A stretch of DNA of 64,000 bases from Tyto alba (Eukaryota; Chordata; Aves; Strigiformes; Tytonidae), in contig NW_024881282.1 of NCBI RefSeq assembly GCF_018691265.1, positions 49,483,122-49,547,121 of the forward strand. The letters run 5' to 3'. Below, piece after piece: positions 36,234-49,462 of this stretch. Below the pieces are notes generated by a model that saw only the letters and a list, made by a program, of their open reading frames with translations, was not told the origin of the DNA and did not search any database. How positions within the stretch are numbered: position 1 is the first letter of the stretch; every line of letters begins with the position of its first letter. The position numbers were made by a program, and so were the translations under genes.

Positions 36234-37867
36234 AGTAATATGGCTATTTAGACAACATCCCCTTACTGGCCTTTCCTGCTTTTCCCTCCTTGTTAATTTG
36301 TCACATCAGGTGTGCTGATACAAGCAGACTGTGCAGCTTTGCACATACCAGACCATAGTTAAAAATAGCCCCCAAAGTCCCGTGTTTTTCAATCTGGTGT
36401 TATAGGAAAAAGTTATATGAATGTCAGATTTTGACAGTCCTCCCACTGTCCCAGCCTGCTAGTTTTAATTTCCAAGAGATAGTTTAGGTAATTTATTTCA
36501 CAGTCTAGCTCCAAAGAACTGCTGCTCTGCACAGTTCGGGGTGAGCTGTGAGCTTCAGCAATAGAGCAAGATCCAACAAAAAGGAGCAAGAGCGCACTGG
36601 AGTGGTTTACACCAGTCTTGTGTCAAAGGCAATATGATGTTTAACACTTCTGTTCCTTTCCTACATCAGTTTAAACTAGTATAATAATGGAGAACTTAAG
36701 TAGCCCAGGTAAGGATCCACCTTCCATTCAACCAGATTCTTTGTACATTAGTCATCTCTGGTGAGTGGGGTGTGAGGTTAAACACTAAGAATATAATATC
36801 CTAAGCTTATAAACAAGGTTTTCTTACACTTGCTTCTCAGAGGTTTCAGGCACACTAAACTTTAGATAGAAGCTGGGACAGAGATTTCAACATCTAAATT
36901 TTGGGCACAAGGTTCTTAAGGTTCCTCAAGGACCATTTAAGTACTTCAATATCTCTGCCTTTCTGCATCTCTGAATCTCATTTAATAGGAAATATGCTTT
37001 TCTTGTGACAACATCTATGTGTAGGAAGAAGATAATAATAATAATTAGTCCTGGTCAAGCATTTAATGTGAGAACAGTATTCTTTCAAAATATGTTGATT
37101 CATGGGAGTCTAAATGTTTTCTGCAAACATAATTATTTTAGTGAATAATTATAACAAACTGTTGAAATGTGGTTTAGATAACACTGAAATATTTAATTCT
37201 GTCAAGATCAAGGCACTTTCCTCTGACTTTTGCCTTTTTATCTTAATATTGTTATGATTATTAATATGATTATAAATAAAAGCTGCAGTGTTAAAGTCAA
37301 AAGGAAGTACTACCTTACATCAAAGAACTGTTTTATTCTTATCAAAGAGAAGCATGACCATAAAGCTTTTTGAGATTTCTGAAATCTCTTAGAGGGAAAT
37401 TTTGTTGATCAGAAAACATTTACTTGTATTCCTATTTTTCTTTCCACTTAGTCAAAACAAAATGTCAGAATGTCTTAGTTTCTCCCTGACTGCAAATTCT
37501 GTTATTATTTTAATGTGACTAGATACGATGCAGACAGTGGGCTCAATAGGAAAATAATGCAATGATAATAGTAGGTGTGAAGTAGGTGTGATTTCTGTTG
37601 ATATATTGTAGATGTGTAGACAAGCTGCTTCTTCAAAACTTGTAGCAAAGTAATTTGCCTTCTGGGCATACAATAAAGATTGTTCTTCTGCCTCTTCTTT
37701 ACATGGTTCCACAATTTGAAGTATCCTCCATCACAGGCTGATGCAACCAGTTATACAAAGGTATAAAATAAGGAGAAAAGGAGCATCAGATTGGAGTGAT
37801 TTCTGCAGAAGAGGTCAACTGGATAAGGACTCAGCAGTTGAAGAAGACGCAGCTGATGGGAGGGATA
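36234..37867. other. Unique sequence, no gene seen
   Basis: No recognised coding, RNA or mobile-element signal. Confidence 0.4.
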
Positions 37868-38120
37868 TTGTAGAATTTTATAAAATCATGACTGGCACAG
37901 AGAAGATATTATAAAATATTGGGTGCTGTTCCTCATTGCTCCTCACAATCCAAAAAATAGACAGTTGATACAGAATATTTTTTCACACACTGCAAATTTA
38001 ATTTGGGAGTTCACTGCCATTCAATGCTTTATGTAACAGAGGTATAAATGGTTTCATAAATGACTAGAAAACATCTTTCAGGAAGGAAATGTCTGCCAAG
38101 AGCTATTAAACACACCCAGG
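37868..38120 (+). mobile_element. Probable ancient CR1 (L3-like) 3' fragment
   Basis: The order of short blocks matches the sense strand of the same CR1/L3-type 3' region seen in reverse at 3225. The blocks are GATATTGTAGAATTTTATAA, AAATCATGACTGGCACAGAG, then ATTTTTTCACACACTGCAAA, TTTGGGAGTTCACTGCCATT, then GGTATAAATGGTTTCATAAA and GCCAAGAGCTATTAAACA. In better copies these correspond to 'tataaaatcatgactgg', 'ttcttcacacag.gca', 'tggaactcactgcca', 'ataaatgggttca' and 'atggctattag'. It is strongly diverged and non-coding. The CAG and GTAAGT motifs nearby, which look like an exon, fall inside or next to this repeat. Confidence 0.62.
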
Positions 38121-39299
38121 CAAATGCAGCTTCTGTTTCAGATAGGTAAGTTGATAGCTAGAAGCTGAAAGAAAGTATTTGGGGAAACTTTGTTCTGCAT
38201 TTAGCTTGTTCTTACACTCTTTCCATAAGCACCTGCTACTAACTGCCTGAATATTATATGGTATTTTGGTTGCTCTCAGTATGGTTCTTCTAATATTCTG
38301 TGGGACTAAAGTTCTTTAATACAGAAAATAATTTTTCAGTGTACATAGTATCACTGGATAGCCTGCATATATTTCAGAACTCTGGCAAACATGAATGGTT
38401 GATGTTTGGAAAACAAAATGCTATCAGCTTGTCTGTGTATACAAATGATGAAACAAGAGTGTCAACTTTTTATGTGAAGAAAATGTTCCTTTCTTTTTGC
38501 TTTCTTGTTCTTAGCTAAATGACTGCTTTCTCTTATGCATCAAAGCAATCACAGACATGTCTTATGACAGTATGCTGTTAAATGCATGAAGTTATTGGAT
38601 ATCGGGATGGAAAACTCTCCCTTTTTGAAGATACATGTACTTATGTCTACCAAAAGTAAAACCACAAAATCTTTCAGTAGAGACTTTTGTTGATAATTAC
38701 AGAGAAATTAGACATGCCAAGTTCAGTGGGCAGTTTACTGAAACTGCAAAAACCGTCCCTTTTCCTCACGTTACAGCTGGTACAGTGTGAAGTTTGCAAA
38801 AAACCCTCTTGAATGCACCATGCTGTGCCAATTATCATAGTTCTTCTAATGCTGTTGCAAGTGATATAATTAGCAGTGCTAGCAAGGGCATTGTCTATGA
38901 GGTTGGTTTAACCATGTTGTGGCTGTTGTAATTACTACCATACTTCCCTGAAAATTAAACTCCTTGTACTGTCTTCTGCCCCCTTATTCATGATGTCTTC
39001 CTTCTTTCCAATGCAAATATGATCTCTCTAGTAACTATGTGTACCATTTGTGTTTCTGTAATGCTGAAATCAAAATACCTTCTGCCTATTTGCTCTTCCA
39101 TCTTTGTTCAGGGGACTGAATTTTAAAGCTATTAGCAGGTCATTTTAGTCAGTAGGAACAATGGTTACAGAGAATAAGGAAAATGTCCCCATCATTGCAA
39201 CTAAAACTTCTTAAGAAGAGTGGAATGTATCTCCTGGGTTGAGGAACCCTGTAATAAATCCTCTTCAGAAGGGTGATAACATGCCTCTGAAAACCAAAG
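38121..39299. other. Unique sequence, no gene seen
   Basis: No recognised feature between the two probable ancient CR1 pieces. Confidence 0.4.
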
Positions 39300-39425
39300 A
39301 AGCTGGCTGTTCTCATTACTACATTGGAAAGTTCATTCTATAATGTCACTTGTTTTAAGGTACAGGAAAGACTTCTAATTTTCAGCCTAGTTTTATTCAA
39401 GTAATAACCAATGTTTTCTTAAATA
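39300..39425 (-). mobile_element. Possible ancient CR1 (L3-like) fragment
   Basis: Plus-strand text such as CATTGGAAAGTTCATTCTAT, then AAAGACTTCTAATTTTCAGC, then CTAGTTTTATTCAAG, resembles the antisense strand of the ORF2 C-terminal region of old CR1/L3 copies ('ttcctaatttccagcctaaatttattca'). The match is short and the call is tentative. Confidence 0.35.
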
Positions 39426-39583
39426 AGAAGCAATCGGACCTCCACAGAGGGCAGAATGGCAGTGCCAACAATTTCACCGAAGAGGTACATTTCAATGGCA
39501 AGGGGTTATTATAAAACCATGTAAACACAGCTTTTCTGTTTTCTTTCTGTTTTTAGAGGTTTTTCTTGTTTTGGTCAAAGTTC

Positions 39584-39603
39584 TTTTTTTTTTTTTTTTT
39601 TTT
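39584..39603 (+). repeat. Poly-T run (20 nt)
   Basis: A simple T run with no recognised body attached. Confidence 0.9.
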
Positions 39604-42401
39604 AATATTATTTTTCTTTTACCATTTATTGGAAAGCCAGGAATAAGCTATTACATTATGACCTTTCTGTAGCATTTTCCATTGGGACATTAATGGTGGG
39701 TTATTTATCATTTTGCTGGGAAGGAATAGATTTCCTGTCTCTTCTCTTGGGGAAACCTTGCTTTCACTTGTTTCATTGACTAAATGTGCTCATTATTTAG
39801 TCTCAAGTGTACGCCTGGGGTGTAGCCCCTGTAATGATTAAGTTTTCCTGACAAATCAACACTATGGCAAATGTTTATGGTACTTAAATATGTCTCACAG
39901 TTCATTTATTTTTCTGTCCTCTCTTGATTAACCTCAAGCTTGCTTTTTCCTTTGTTTGTTTGTTTCTATGTCCACTGGTGACATCTTAGTTATAGCTTTC
40001 ACAATTAATTGTCATTGTTGTGTTTTTATTATCATAAGCACCCAGGACAGAGAAGAGCTTTAATGAATAATTTCCTAATTTCACATGTTACTTGTCTTTC
40101 TATCATGAGCTTTGCAGGTTTTACAATGAAACTAGTTATTTAAAATCTTTCACAGTGCAAGAAAAATCTTGCACACTCTTACTATATTCCTATCACATAC
40201 ACATTCACATACAATATGCGTAGAGTATTATTCTAGCATTCAGTTCCATTGTTTCCAAGTACCTAGCTATTTAACTCCTCTACAAAACTCCTTTAAAAAG
40301 CTGGGCCTTATCCCTTCTCTTGAGCCAGCCTACATTTTTAGTCATATAAATTATTGTCTTGATTTGATGATGCAATTATTTTTAATAATTTAATGAAAAA
40401 TATAATTATTATCCATCTTGCAGTATAGTAGTATGCCTTCTAAGTTCCCAGTTATTCTCCTGGTTAGGGATTAATTGTGGCTAATAGTGGATTAACTATT
40501 AAGATCTCTGCTGGAAATGACTTTATAAAGACAAATCTTGATTTAACTTCCCAGCTCTTTTTCTAGTGCTTTCCACCTCAGGTTGGCATTCAGTATTCAA
40601 CTTTCTAAATTAGAGCCAAAATGACCAGTCTCTCTTGCCTGCCAGCACAACTCAGCAAAACAGCATGTAGGCTCCAAGATGTACAGTGCAAGCTTTCTGT
40701 GACATAAATATATGGCAATGACTATATTGATAAATTACAGGTCCTGGAAATGAGCTTGCATATGAAACCCATAATTATCTTCACTATTTAATTTTTAGCT
40801 GCCTCTCTCACTGTATTTTGGACCACTCTACCTACAGGATGAATCTGTTACAGACAGGGCAAGCCTGCAAGGCTTGTGAATACCAGCTCACGCATTCCAC
40901 TTGGCCTTGAAGCCAGAAATCAGCCCCTGGAACTCTCCTATTCAGCATTATAGATAAAGCACAGGTGACTGTAGGTTCACACAGTAATATTTTCAAGGAC
41001 TGTTAAAGAATAACGGACTAAGAAACAGTATTAGAAGGCAACACAGGAGGAAAAATGTAGAGAAACAGTTTTGTAATGTCATTATTCAACTGAAACTCAT
41101 TACAGATTCTTTATTGTTGCATAAAATGTTAAGAGGTTTTGAAAGACTGAGACTGTAAGAACTTAATAAGCTACTAAATATTGTTACAGGAACACAGAAC
41201 AGAAATGTTCTATTCTCCCTTTTCTACATGAAAAGAATGAACAGAAGCTAATTTGAAAGTGAAAATTTAAAACTAATAAATATACAACTAAACAATGGAA
41301 TTAATTGTTGCAGCATTTCAATGATCAATACTTATTGCTAATTGTGATAGAAAAATCAGTAATGAAGTGTAAGAAAACATTTTTCTTGCAAAAGTTTCTT
41401 TTAAATTTTTCAGTGGTTAATTCATGAAAATTTGGGATTTGGTCCAACATATTCTTGTTTTTTATATTTTCAAAACACCAAGATTGATTGGGAAAGGAGA
41501 CACTGGGCAAGATCAAATCTGAAATTAAAATTTTAATTGATGGACCTAAATCCTTCCGTAAGTATAGAAAGAAAAAGTATCCAACATTTTCAAGAAATAA
41601 CCTGCTTTTTTACTAGCAAAGGCTAGGAAATTTTTTCTTCTAAAAGGGTAAGCTTCACTGTTTCTTTGTTTTCCTATAACAATTACATCATTCTTCTAAA
41701 AAAAAAAAAAAAACAGTGGATTCTGATCAGGATTGGATTCAGATACAAAGATAAACTCAGTCCCAATCTGAAGGGAGAGGGCAGGAAAGGAAGTTGTGTA
41801 ACCATGATAGGGCAGCCACTCTGGAAAAACCAAGATATGTCCTTCCTCAGCCCTGTAAATTACAACTAACATTGCAGGAAGGAATAATGATCATTCTCAT
41901 TCTAGATGACAATTTCTGTACTTTCACTTACAGTTAGTAGGTAACAATATTTCAAAGGATTAGATATAAGCATGGATATCATCTGGATCTCCATCAGTTG
42001 AAGCTGACCTGAGCTGAAATTACCATCATATGGAAACATCCCACCTCTGTGCTGGCCCCTTCTCTGTACTGGTTCTAATAGTTGCAGACAGCCAAAAGGT
42101 AAAGTGAGTCAGGGCTTGATCCTGGCGAAATTAACCCAGAATGGAAAAATATTTTCTTTTTAGCCTGGGCCAAGTCCATGATAATTTTGCATCCCATAGG
42201 AGTCAAGGATGAAGTACCATTTTCATTAGGAGAGACACAAAGTTAACCTCACTGTGAAACCACAGTTTAAGTAGAAGAAGGTTATGCTGGTCATCAAGTC
42301 TTGAAATTGATTGATATGTGAAGCGAAAATATCTATATATAATCACAGTACACTTTCTTACTATTACTATTTTAAGAGGGTTCTCATGTTTTCCTCTGGA
42401 C

Positions 42402-42419
42402 AAAAAAAAAAAAAAAAAA
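42402..42419 (+). repeat. Poly-A run (18 nt)
   Basis: A simple A run with no recognised body attached. Confidence 0.9.
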
Positions 42420-45400
42420 GGTTGTTTCCCTTTTTAAAGAACATAGATTGTTTGGTGTCTCTCAAGCAATTTGGGTTTTGGATATAAGATTCTCAAATCT
42501 TACTGCATAACTAATTCCCCAGACTTCTGTGGTTTTGGGGTACAGTGAAATAATGTATCTAACATGAAAAACAATCTTCATAGAAGCTTCTGAGCACACA
42601 TTGTGCTCTGGTCAGGTAAACCTAGAAAAATTGATGCAACTCTACAGCCAAGAAACCTAATTGATTTAATTGCAGTTGCACAGCATTGATAACTTCATCC
42701 ATCCAGAGCCATTTAAAAAATATTCTAGGATATAAAACTTTTGTCAAATAGTTTGCAAATATTTTTAGTGCAAAATTGTTAATACTAGCACCAGGTTTTC
42801 TTTCCTGTAGAACTCAGCACTTGATTCAGTATAAATACAAATATTCAACAAAGAGTTAAACATACTACAGTCATTAATCAGAGAAAAAAATCAGTTACTA
42901 ATGGATAAATCAACTTCATAACTTACAGGTAGAATATGCTAATCCATCCTCATTGATGGCTGAATTGTAATATAGTTTTTCTGCAGTATTTCCTAATAAT
43001 AATGTGCTATTCTAAAACAATAAATATATTTAACAAGCAGTGGGATTTTTTGAACATGCTGTCAGTGTATACATTAAAGAAATTCCTTAGCGATTTATGA
43101 AGAGCAGCATGAAGTGGGGAATAAATGGATGTTCAAGCAATAACATAATTGTAGCAATAATTAGGAGGAAGGTTTGCAATATAAAGCAGTTTTAGTAGAA
43201 AATACTTTTTTTCCAGAGTTGTTCTGTCTACTTTACAAATTTGTTTTGCATAAATTTGAATGTTGATGAAAATATTTGAAATCTCTTCTGCCCATTGAAG
43301 ACACTCATTTCTGAGATATCTTCATTTTGGAAGGTTTTACAATACCCTGTAATTTCTATATATTACTCTCTCCACCAGACTTGTTACTTACCTATATTCC
43401 TCAAGATAATTTGCCACCTTCTGAATAAAACACTGCAGGAACTGACAGTCTAACAACAAGAACTTACTGACTAAAGCACATACCATTGTTTTTCCCTTTA
43501 GGTTATGAGCAGGGTATTTAGCAAAGGGTGAAGTCCAGTAATGGACTTAGTAGCCTACACAGCAGCATTTGAATTGCATTGCTTTTAAAACATGGAAGCA
43601 GAATGTAATCTAAAACCCAGAGAGTTAGGTTTCATCTACAGTATATTTTACATTAAACAGTGTTTTCACAAAAAAACAAAACTAAATCTGAAGGAAGAAT
43701 CTTGAATCCAGGACTTCCTCCTTTCAAGGGACTAAGTTAAGCAACAAGCTACACAGTATGTCTTCCTTTGGATTTCTCCTCTTCTAGCCCCACAAGTCTT
43801 GCATTTTCATCCTGTTGAGTATGAAAGACAGGAAGGAGATGAAGGGTGTGTTCTATTCTATCATTCAGTCATCATTACCTAATCTTTAATTTGGAAATCA
43901 AGTATTCTTCAGGGAGACATGGGACTTATATCTTTCAGTCTAGGGAGGGCACTGAGCCTTGGTATTCAAATACCTATTTAAATTCTCTTCCTCATATATA
44001 GGCAAAGGCTAGCATTTAGCTATTAGCATATTAAAAATAATGTGCCCATATGACATCCTGCAGAAAAAAAATCAGCCCCTGATGCATACAGGCCTAAAGC
44101 CTTCAGCTGCTAGATGGAGTTTAGCTTACTTATGCTACAGTTGTCCTTAACATCCAGTTGAAAGGATGGTCACTGTAGACCATGTTTTTGAACAGATTAT
44201 TTTGCCATTAAGCTTTTAAAAATATAGAGATTACTCAAATATCATAAGCCTATTATTTTTTACACAGTTTTAAAAAAAGCGAGGAGTATATTGGTTTGAG
44301 AAAAGCAGCAAAAATTCATACTTTTTACAACAGATTTCTTTGTTGTCAGATTTGACTTGACTGAAAGTCAGATAGTTTCCTTAGGAATAAGAGGCAATTT
44401 CAAAAAAGGTGAAAACCATATACTGTGCTCATACGTTCATATATATACAATATATTGTAACTGTCTATTGTTCACAGGAGTGTAGAAAGAGAGAAATATT
44501 TTGGTCACACTTGACAAATACATATTTGCTAGTTTACTCAACAGACCTTGCAGAGTCCAATAGGGAAATTAAATTCAATGTCATGGGCTGAGCAGTAGGT
44601 AACAAGGAATGTGGGAAATGGCCCTTGTGTTCTTCTACAGAAAATGTTTAAATACCAAGAGAAACTTCAGCCATTTTAAATTATTTTGGGTAGAATGTGA
44701 AAAAGTGGTGTAGCAGATATTACCTTAATTCTGAATTTCCTAGTCACAGAGTGTTAAGAATAGATGGAGGTGGAGATGGAGTGGATGGAAGTCTGCCTTT
44801 CTTTTGACCTCTCTGTACCCCTGCCCTAAATAAATTCCAGGTTGCGAGATAGGAGAAACAGACCAATAACCAACAACGTGAAAGAAAGAAACTTTTGTCA
44901 AGAGGCAGAAAAGAGGATACAGGGAACATATGCTAGAGAGGCTGCTTTTTCAGTTGTTTTATCTGTGAATGCAGATTTTTTAGGACATTATCTGGTAACA
45001 GATTTGCAACCTACTGGTTAGCACAAAACCTAGCTTGAAGGGAAGGTCAGATACTTTAATCCAGTTTCAGCATTGCGTGGCCTTTTTTTCTCCCCTCAGC
45101 AAATAAGATTTCAATCTATGAACATCCAGCTATGAGGTAGTCTGAGACAAATGTCTTCATTAACTTATTTTACCATTGTATTTCTTTGTGTAAATTAGAC
45201 TGTGAGTAGGAGCATCTGCTCTGTGGACAGGTGTGTGTATATGTTTTGGATAGGGTAAAACATTTCAGACTTTTAAGCTTGGCACATGGGTGATTCACAC
45301 CATCAATAACTATTGAATAAGCATTTTCCAGTACTATTAACATGGTTCAGACTACAAATATAACATGAAGAATACAACCAAACAATTGGAAGCTAATGTT

Positions 45401-45579
45401 TACACAGAAACAAACAAACAAAAAAAAAGAATAGCTGAAGGTGGTTCCCAGTGATATATATAAAGTTTGGTTTAGATCTTTTATATTTCACACCACCTGA
45501 ATGCAACGTATGCTGACTTACTGCAATATTTAGACACTAAAAATGTACTTCTGTTTGTCTGCATTTTCATATATTAGGG

Positions 45580-45609
45580 AAAAAAAAAAAAAAAAACAAA
45601 AACAAAAAA
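45580..45609 (+). repeat. A-rich tract (A17 then AAAC units)
   Basis: A 17-nt A run followed by CAAAAACAAAAAAC. It lies about 45 bp before the 5' truncation point of CR1 copy C. Confidence 0.88.
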
Positions 45610-45654
45610 CACCTTATAGACCACTATAGCAAAACATGGAATCAAAACAACTGA

Positions 45655-47893
45655 TTTTGAAGTGGGCTGGCATCATGATCATGAAATGGTGAAGTTCAAG
45701 ATCCTTAGAGCAGTGAGGAGGGCTCACAGCAAGCTCACTACCCTGGGCTTCAGGAGAGCAGATTGTGGCCTCTTCAGGGATCTCCTTGGCAGAGTAGCAT
45801 GAGATAAATCCCTGGAGGTAAGAGAGGCCCAAGAAGGCCAGTTAATATTCAAGGATCACCTCTTCCAAACTCAGGAGCAATGCAGCTCAATAAAGAGGAA
45901 GTCGGGTAAAAACACCAGGAGGCTTGCATGGCTGAGCAAGGAGATCCTGGACAAATTCAAACACAAAAAGGAAGCCTACAGAGGGTGGAAGCAAAGACAG
46001 GTAGGCTGGGAGGAATACAGAGAAACTGTCTGAGCAGGCAGGGATCAAGTTAGGAAGGACAAAACCAAGCCCTGATAGAATTAAATCTGATGAGGCACAT
46101 GAAGAACAGATTCTATAGGTATGTTGTTGATGAAAGGAAGATTAGGAAAAACATATGCCCTCTTCAGAAGGAAATGGGAGACCTGGTCACCTGGGGTATG
46201 GAGAAGGCTGAGGTACTCAACAAATCTTTTGTCTCAGTTGTCACCACCAAATGCCCCAGCCAGACCACCCAAGTCGCAGAAGGCAAAGTCAGGGACTGGG
46301 AGAATGAGAAACTACTCACTGTAGGAGATCAGGTTCAAGACCATCAAAGGAATATGAAGGTGCACAAGTCCATGGAACCTGATGAGATGCATCTGCGAGT
46401 CCTGAGGGAACTGGTGAGTAAAGTGGTTAAGCCACTATTCATCGTGTTTGAGAAGTTGTGGTAGTCCAGTGAAGATCTCACTGACTGAAAAAGAGGAAAT
46501 ATAACCCTCATTTTTAAAAAGGGAAAAAAAGAAGACCTGGGGAACCACGGCCAGTCAGTGCCCAGCAAGATCATGGAGTGGATCCTCCTGGAAAATATGC
46601 TGGGGCACACTGAAAACAAGGAGGTGATTGGTGACAGCCAACATGACTTCACTGAGGGAAAATCATGCCTGACAAATTTGGGGGCCTTCTACAATGGGGT
46701 TACAGTGTTGGTGTATAACGGAATAACAACTAGCATCATCTACCTGGACTTGTGCAATACATTTGACACTGTCCTGCATGACATCCTTGTCTCTAAATTG
46801 AAGAGATATGGATTTGATGGATGGACGACTCAGTGGATAACAAATTAGCTGGATGGTTTCACTCAAAAAGTTGTGGTCAATGGCTTGATATCCAAATGGA
46901 GAGCAGTGATGACTGACATACCTTGGGGGCTGGTGTTGGGACTGGTGCTGTTTAACATATTTGTTGGGGACATGGACAGTTGGATTGAGTATACACTCAG
47001 TAAGTTTGCTGATGACACCAAGCTGTGTGGTGCAGTTGACGTGCTGGAGGGAAGGCATGCCATCCAGAGGGACCTTGTCAGGCTTGAGACATGGGCCCAC
47101 GGGAAATTCATGAGGTTCAACAAGTCCAAGTGCAATGTCCTGCACAAGATTTGAGGCAATCCCTATCAGAAACACAGGCTGGGCAATGAGTGGATTGAGA
47201 GTAGCCTTGTGGAGGAGGACTTGAGGATGTTGGTTAATGAGAAGCTCAACATGATCAAACAAGGTGCGTTTTCAGCACAGAAAGCAAACCATATCTTGAG
47301 ATACACCAAAAGAAGTGTGGCCAAAAGGTCAAGGAAGGTGATTCTCCCCTTCTATTCCACTCTCATGAGACCATTCCTGGAGTACTATGTTCAGCTTTGC
47401 AGCCCCCAACATAAGAAAAACATGACACTCAAACTGAGTTCAGAGGAATGCCATGAAGATGATCAGAGGGCTGGAGTACCTCTCCTGTGAAGACAGGCTG
47501 AGAGAGTTAAGGTTGTTCAGCCTGGAGAAAAAAAGGCTCCAGGGAGACAGTATAGCGGCCTTCTAGTACTTAAAGGGGGCTTACAGAAAAGATGGGAAGG
47601 GCTTTATTACAAGGGCATGTAGTGATAAGACAATGGATAATGGCTTTAAACTGAAAAAAGGTAGATTTAAATTAGATACAAGGAAAAAATTATTTACTGT
47701 GAGGGTGGTGAGACACTGGCACAGGGTGCCCAGAGAAGCTGTGGCTGCCCCCTCCCTGGGAGTGTTCAGGGCTAGGTTGGACGGGGCTTTGAGCAACCTG
47801 GGCTGGGGGAAGGTGTCCCTGCCCATGGCAGGGGTCTTGGAACTAGATCTTTAAGGTGCCTTCCAACCCAAAATATTCTATAATTCTATGATT
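45655..47893 (+). mobile_element. CR1 LINE copy C, longest copy, 5'-truncated with 3' terminus
   Basis: About 2.2 kb of CR1 starts in the linker between endonuclease and reverse transcriptase, at a GATCATGAAATGGTGAAGTT region. It ends in the CR1 terminal repeats ATTCTATAATTCTATGATTA at 47874-47893. No endonuclease, ORF1 or 5' UTR is present. Most of the protein region keeps one frame, so it is less decayed than copy B. It shares subfamily words with copy A, which lies in the opposite orientation. The 5' edge is approximate to about 20 bp. Confidence 0.95.
46090..47850 (+). pseudogene. CR1 ORF2 reverse transcriptase remnant (copy C)
   Basis: One frame carries the sequence from 46090 to 47490 with stops at about 46462, 46846, 47152 and 47488. 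The C-terminal part (GRFKLDTRKKLFTVRVVRHW near 47657-47716) is in another frame, so there is also an indel. In order: a pre-RT segment with [22 protein letters not shown] finger sequence ending in [20 protein letters not shown], motif [10 protein letters not shown] with its Asp at 46747-46749, motif B degraded to IPWGLVLGLV, and an intact FADD box at 47005-47016. Downstream comes the thumb region with STLMRPFLEYYVQL. Although the catalytic Asp residues survive, the stops and frameshift make it a pseudogene. Long minus-strand frames over it are antisense. Confidence 0.94.
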
Positions 47894-49462
47894 ATTTTTT
47901 GCTACTTTTTTTTATTATATTATCATCTTTTCAGTTGGATGAACTATGTAGGCACAGGAGCAGAGACTCTGAAAGCCAGATTGACCTTCACAGAAAAAGG
48001 TGCTATGCCCTAATACAAAATAAGTTTTAACTTTTCTGCATGAAGAACTGAAGAATAATATTGCATGTTGAAAGTCTCTTTTCAAATGAATTTACAGACA
48101 TCAATATAATAAATTTATGTGAAATAGCTCTTTAATATTAAAAGTAAATATATGAAAGGCAATGACAGCTTTCTTTCCTTGATTAAATGTGAATGATGGG
48201 ATGCAAAAAGAAGCATTTAGCTGTTGAAATAAACATTGCAAAAAATGTTCTACTTCAGAAGGAGGAGCAAAGGATCAGTTAAATTATTTAAGTGCAATGG
48301 TTGGCATCAACAGAGTTTAAAGAAGGATTTAGCTTCTCAGGTATATTATTTACTCCATCTGGAAGTATCTAGTGCAGCAGGTGAAACACTCTCCAGAAAC
48401 TTGAAATTACTTATTAGTATGATGAACAATTGGCTTTCCAAATCACCGGTGCATCAAATAACCTACCAAACATTGTACAAAGCTATCACTGAAGGTCACA
48501 ATCATCTAAAATTTATCCAGTCATGCCAGATGAAATAAGGGTCTACTGATTCTTCTGTACGTGGGATCATTGAACAGTGGCGGGGACTAAAAACTTATTT
48601 TAATTTAAAGCATGAAAATGAGAAATTCCCAGATGCAGGAATGCTCTATTGAATGTATAGGTATGAAGAAATTCTTACATACCTGCGCCTTCTCAGACTA
48701 GTATTAGCTGGCATGCCCAAAGACAACAAACCCTCAGAGAGAAACAACTAATTCATCTTAATTGCTGATGGACTACCTCTATTTTTCCAATCTGTGTAGC
48801 AAAAGGTATTTATTTATTCCTGTGTGACAAGTGATAGTGAATTTAGAGGACATCTTGACCCCATTGCTTAATTGTGTTTACCAGCCTGAGACAAAGGCAA
48901 AAAGAGTATTTTTAAGGAAACCAGTTTTCGTATTTTATACTGTTTTGAATACAGACCCAATAATTATTGGAAGGGAGTGGTTTGTATCCTTTGTCCTTTT
49001 CCAGAAAAAAAGATCTCTAGACTTTCCAGATGGTGGCTTGTCTTCAGAGTTTATGATTATATTTCCATCTCACTCCCATCCTCACAACCCTTTAAAAGCT
49101 TTTATAACTTCAAGTTTTACAAGATATGTTTCCAATAGAGTAGGATTATTATCTTAATGTTGACAATATGTCTCCAAATTTTCACCACAGGTTCCAGTCT
49201 TAACAGTGCTGCAGTAGAGCTACTGTTTAAAACAATTTTGCCATCAGTATACGTATCAGAACACTTTGAAAATATAGATAGCCATACATGAGGAAGAATG
49301 CACTTCTGAAAACTGTTTAGCAAGTTATTTCCAGATTATACTTTCCAACTTTCCTTTCCCAATTGAGCTGTACAGTTTGCAAGCCTGACACACATTGATA
49401 TTAAAACAATGTCACATTGAGTAGATTATATAGCTGTAACATGCTCAGCAAATACTCCTGGA
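47894..49462. other. Unique sequence, no gene seen
   Basis: Two frames of about 100 codons (48236-48538 and 48831-49157, plus) show no domain and are not called. Confidence 0.4.

Larger units (their letters stand above)
39426..45579. other. Unique AT-rich sequence, no gene seen
   Basis: Simple tracts are present: a 20-nt T run at 39584-39603, a 16-nt A run at 41698-41713 and an 18-nt A run at 42402-42419. No gene, RNA or mobile element is recognised in 6 kb. Confidence 0.4.

Noticed and set aside
45580..45609. A-rich tract as the tail of a retroposon joined to CR1 copy C
   Set aside because: CR1 does not use a poly-A tail, the tract precedes the element's truncated 5' side, and no other element body is visible.
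46663..47262. 199-codon minus-strand frame
   Set aside because: It is the antisense of CR1 copy C reverse transcriptase.
48236..49157. Two plus-strand frames of about 100 codons downstream of CR1 copy C
   Set aside because: No domain similarity and no splice or polyadenylation arrangement; chance frames are common in the window.
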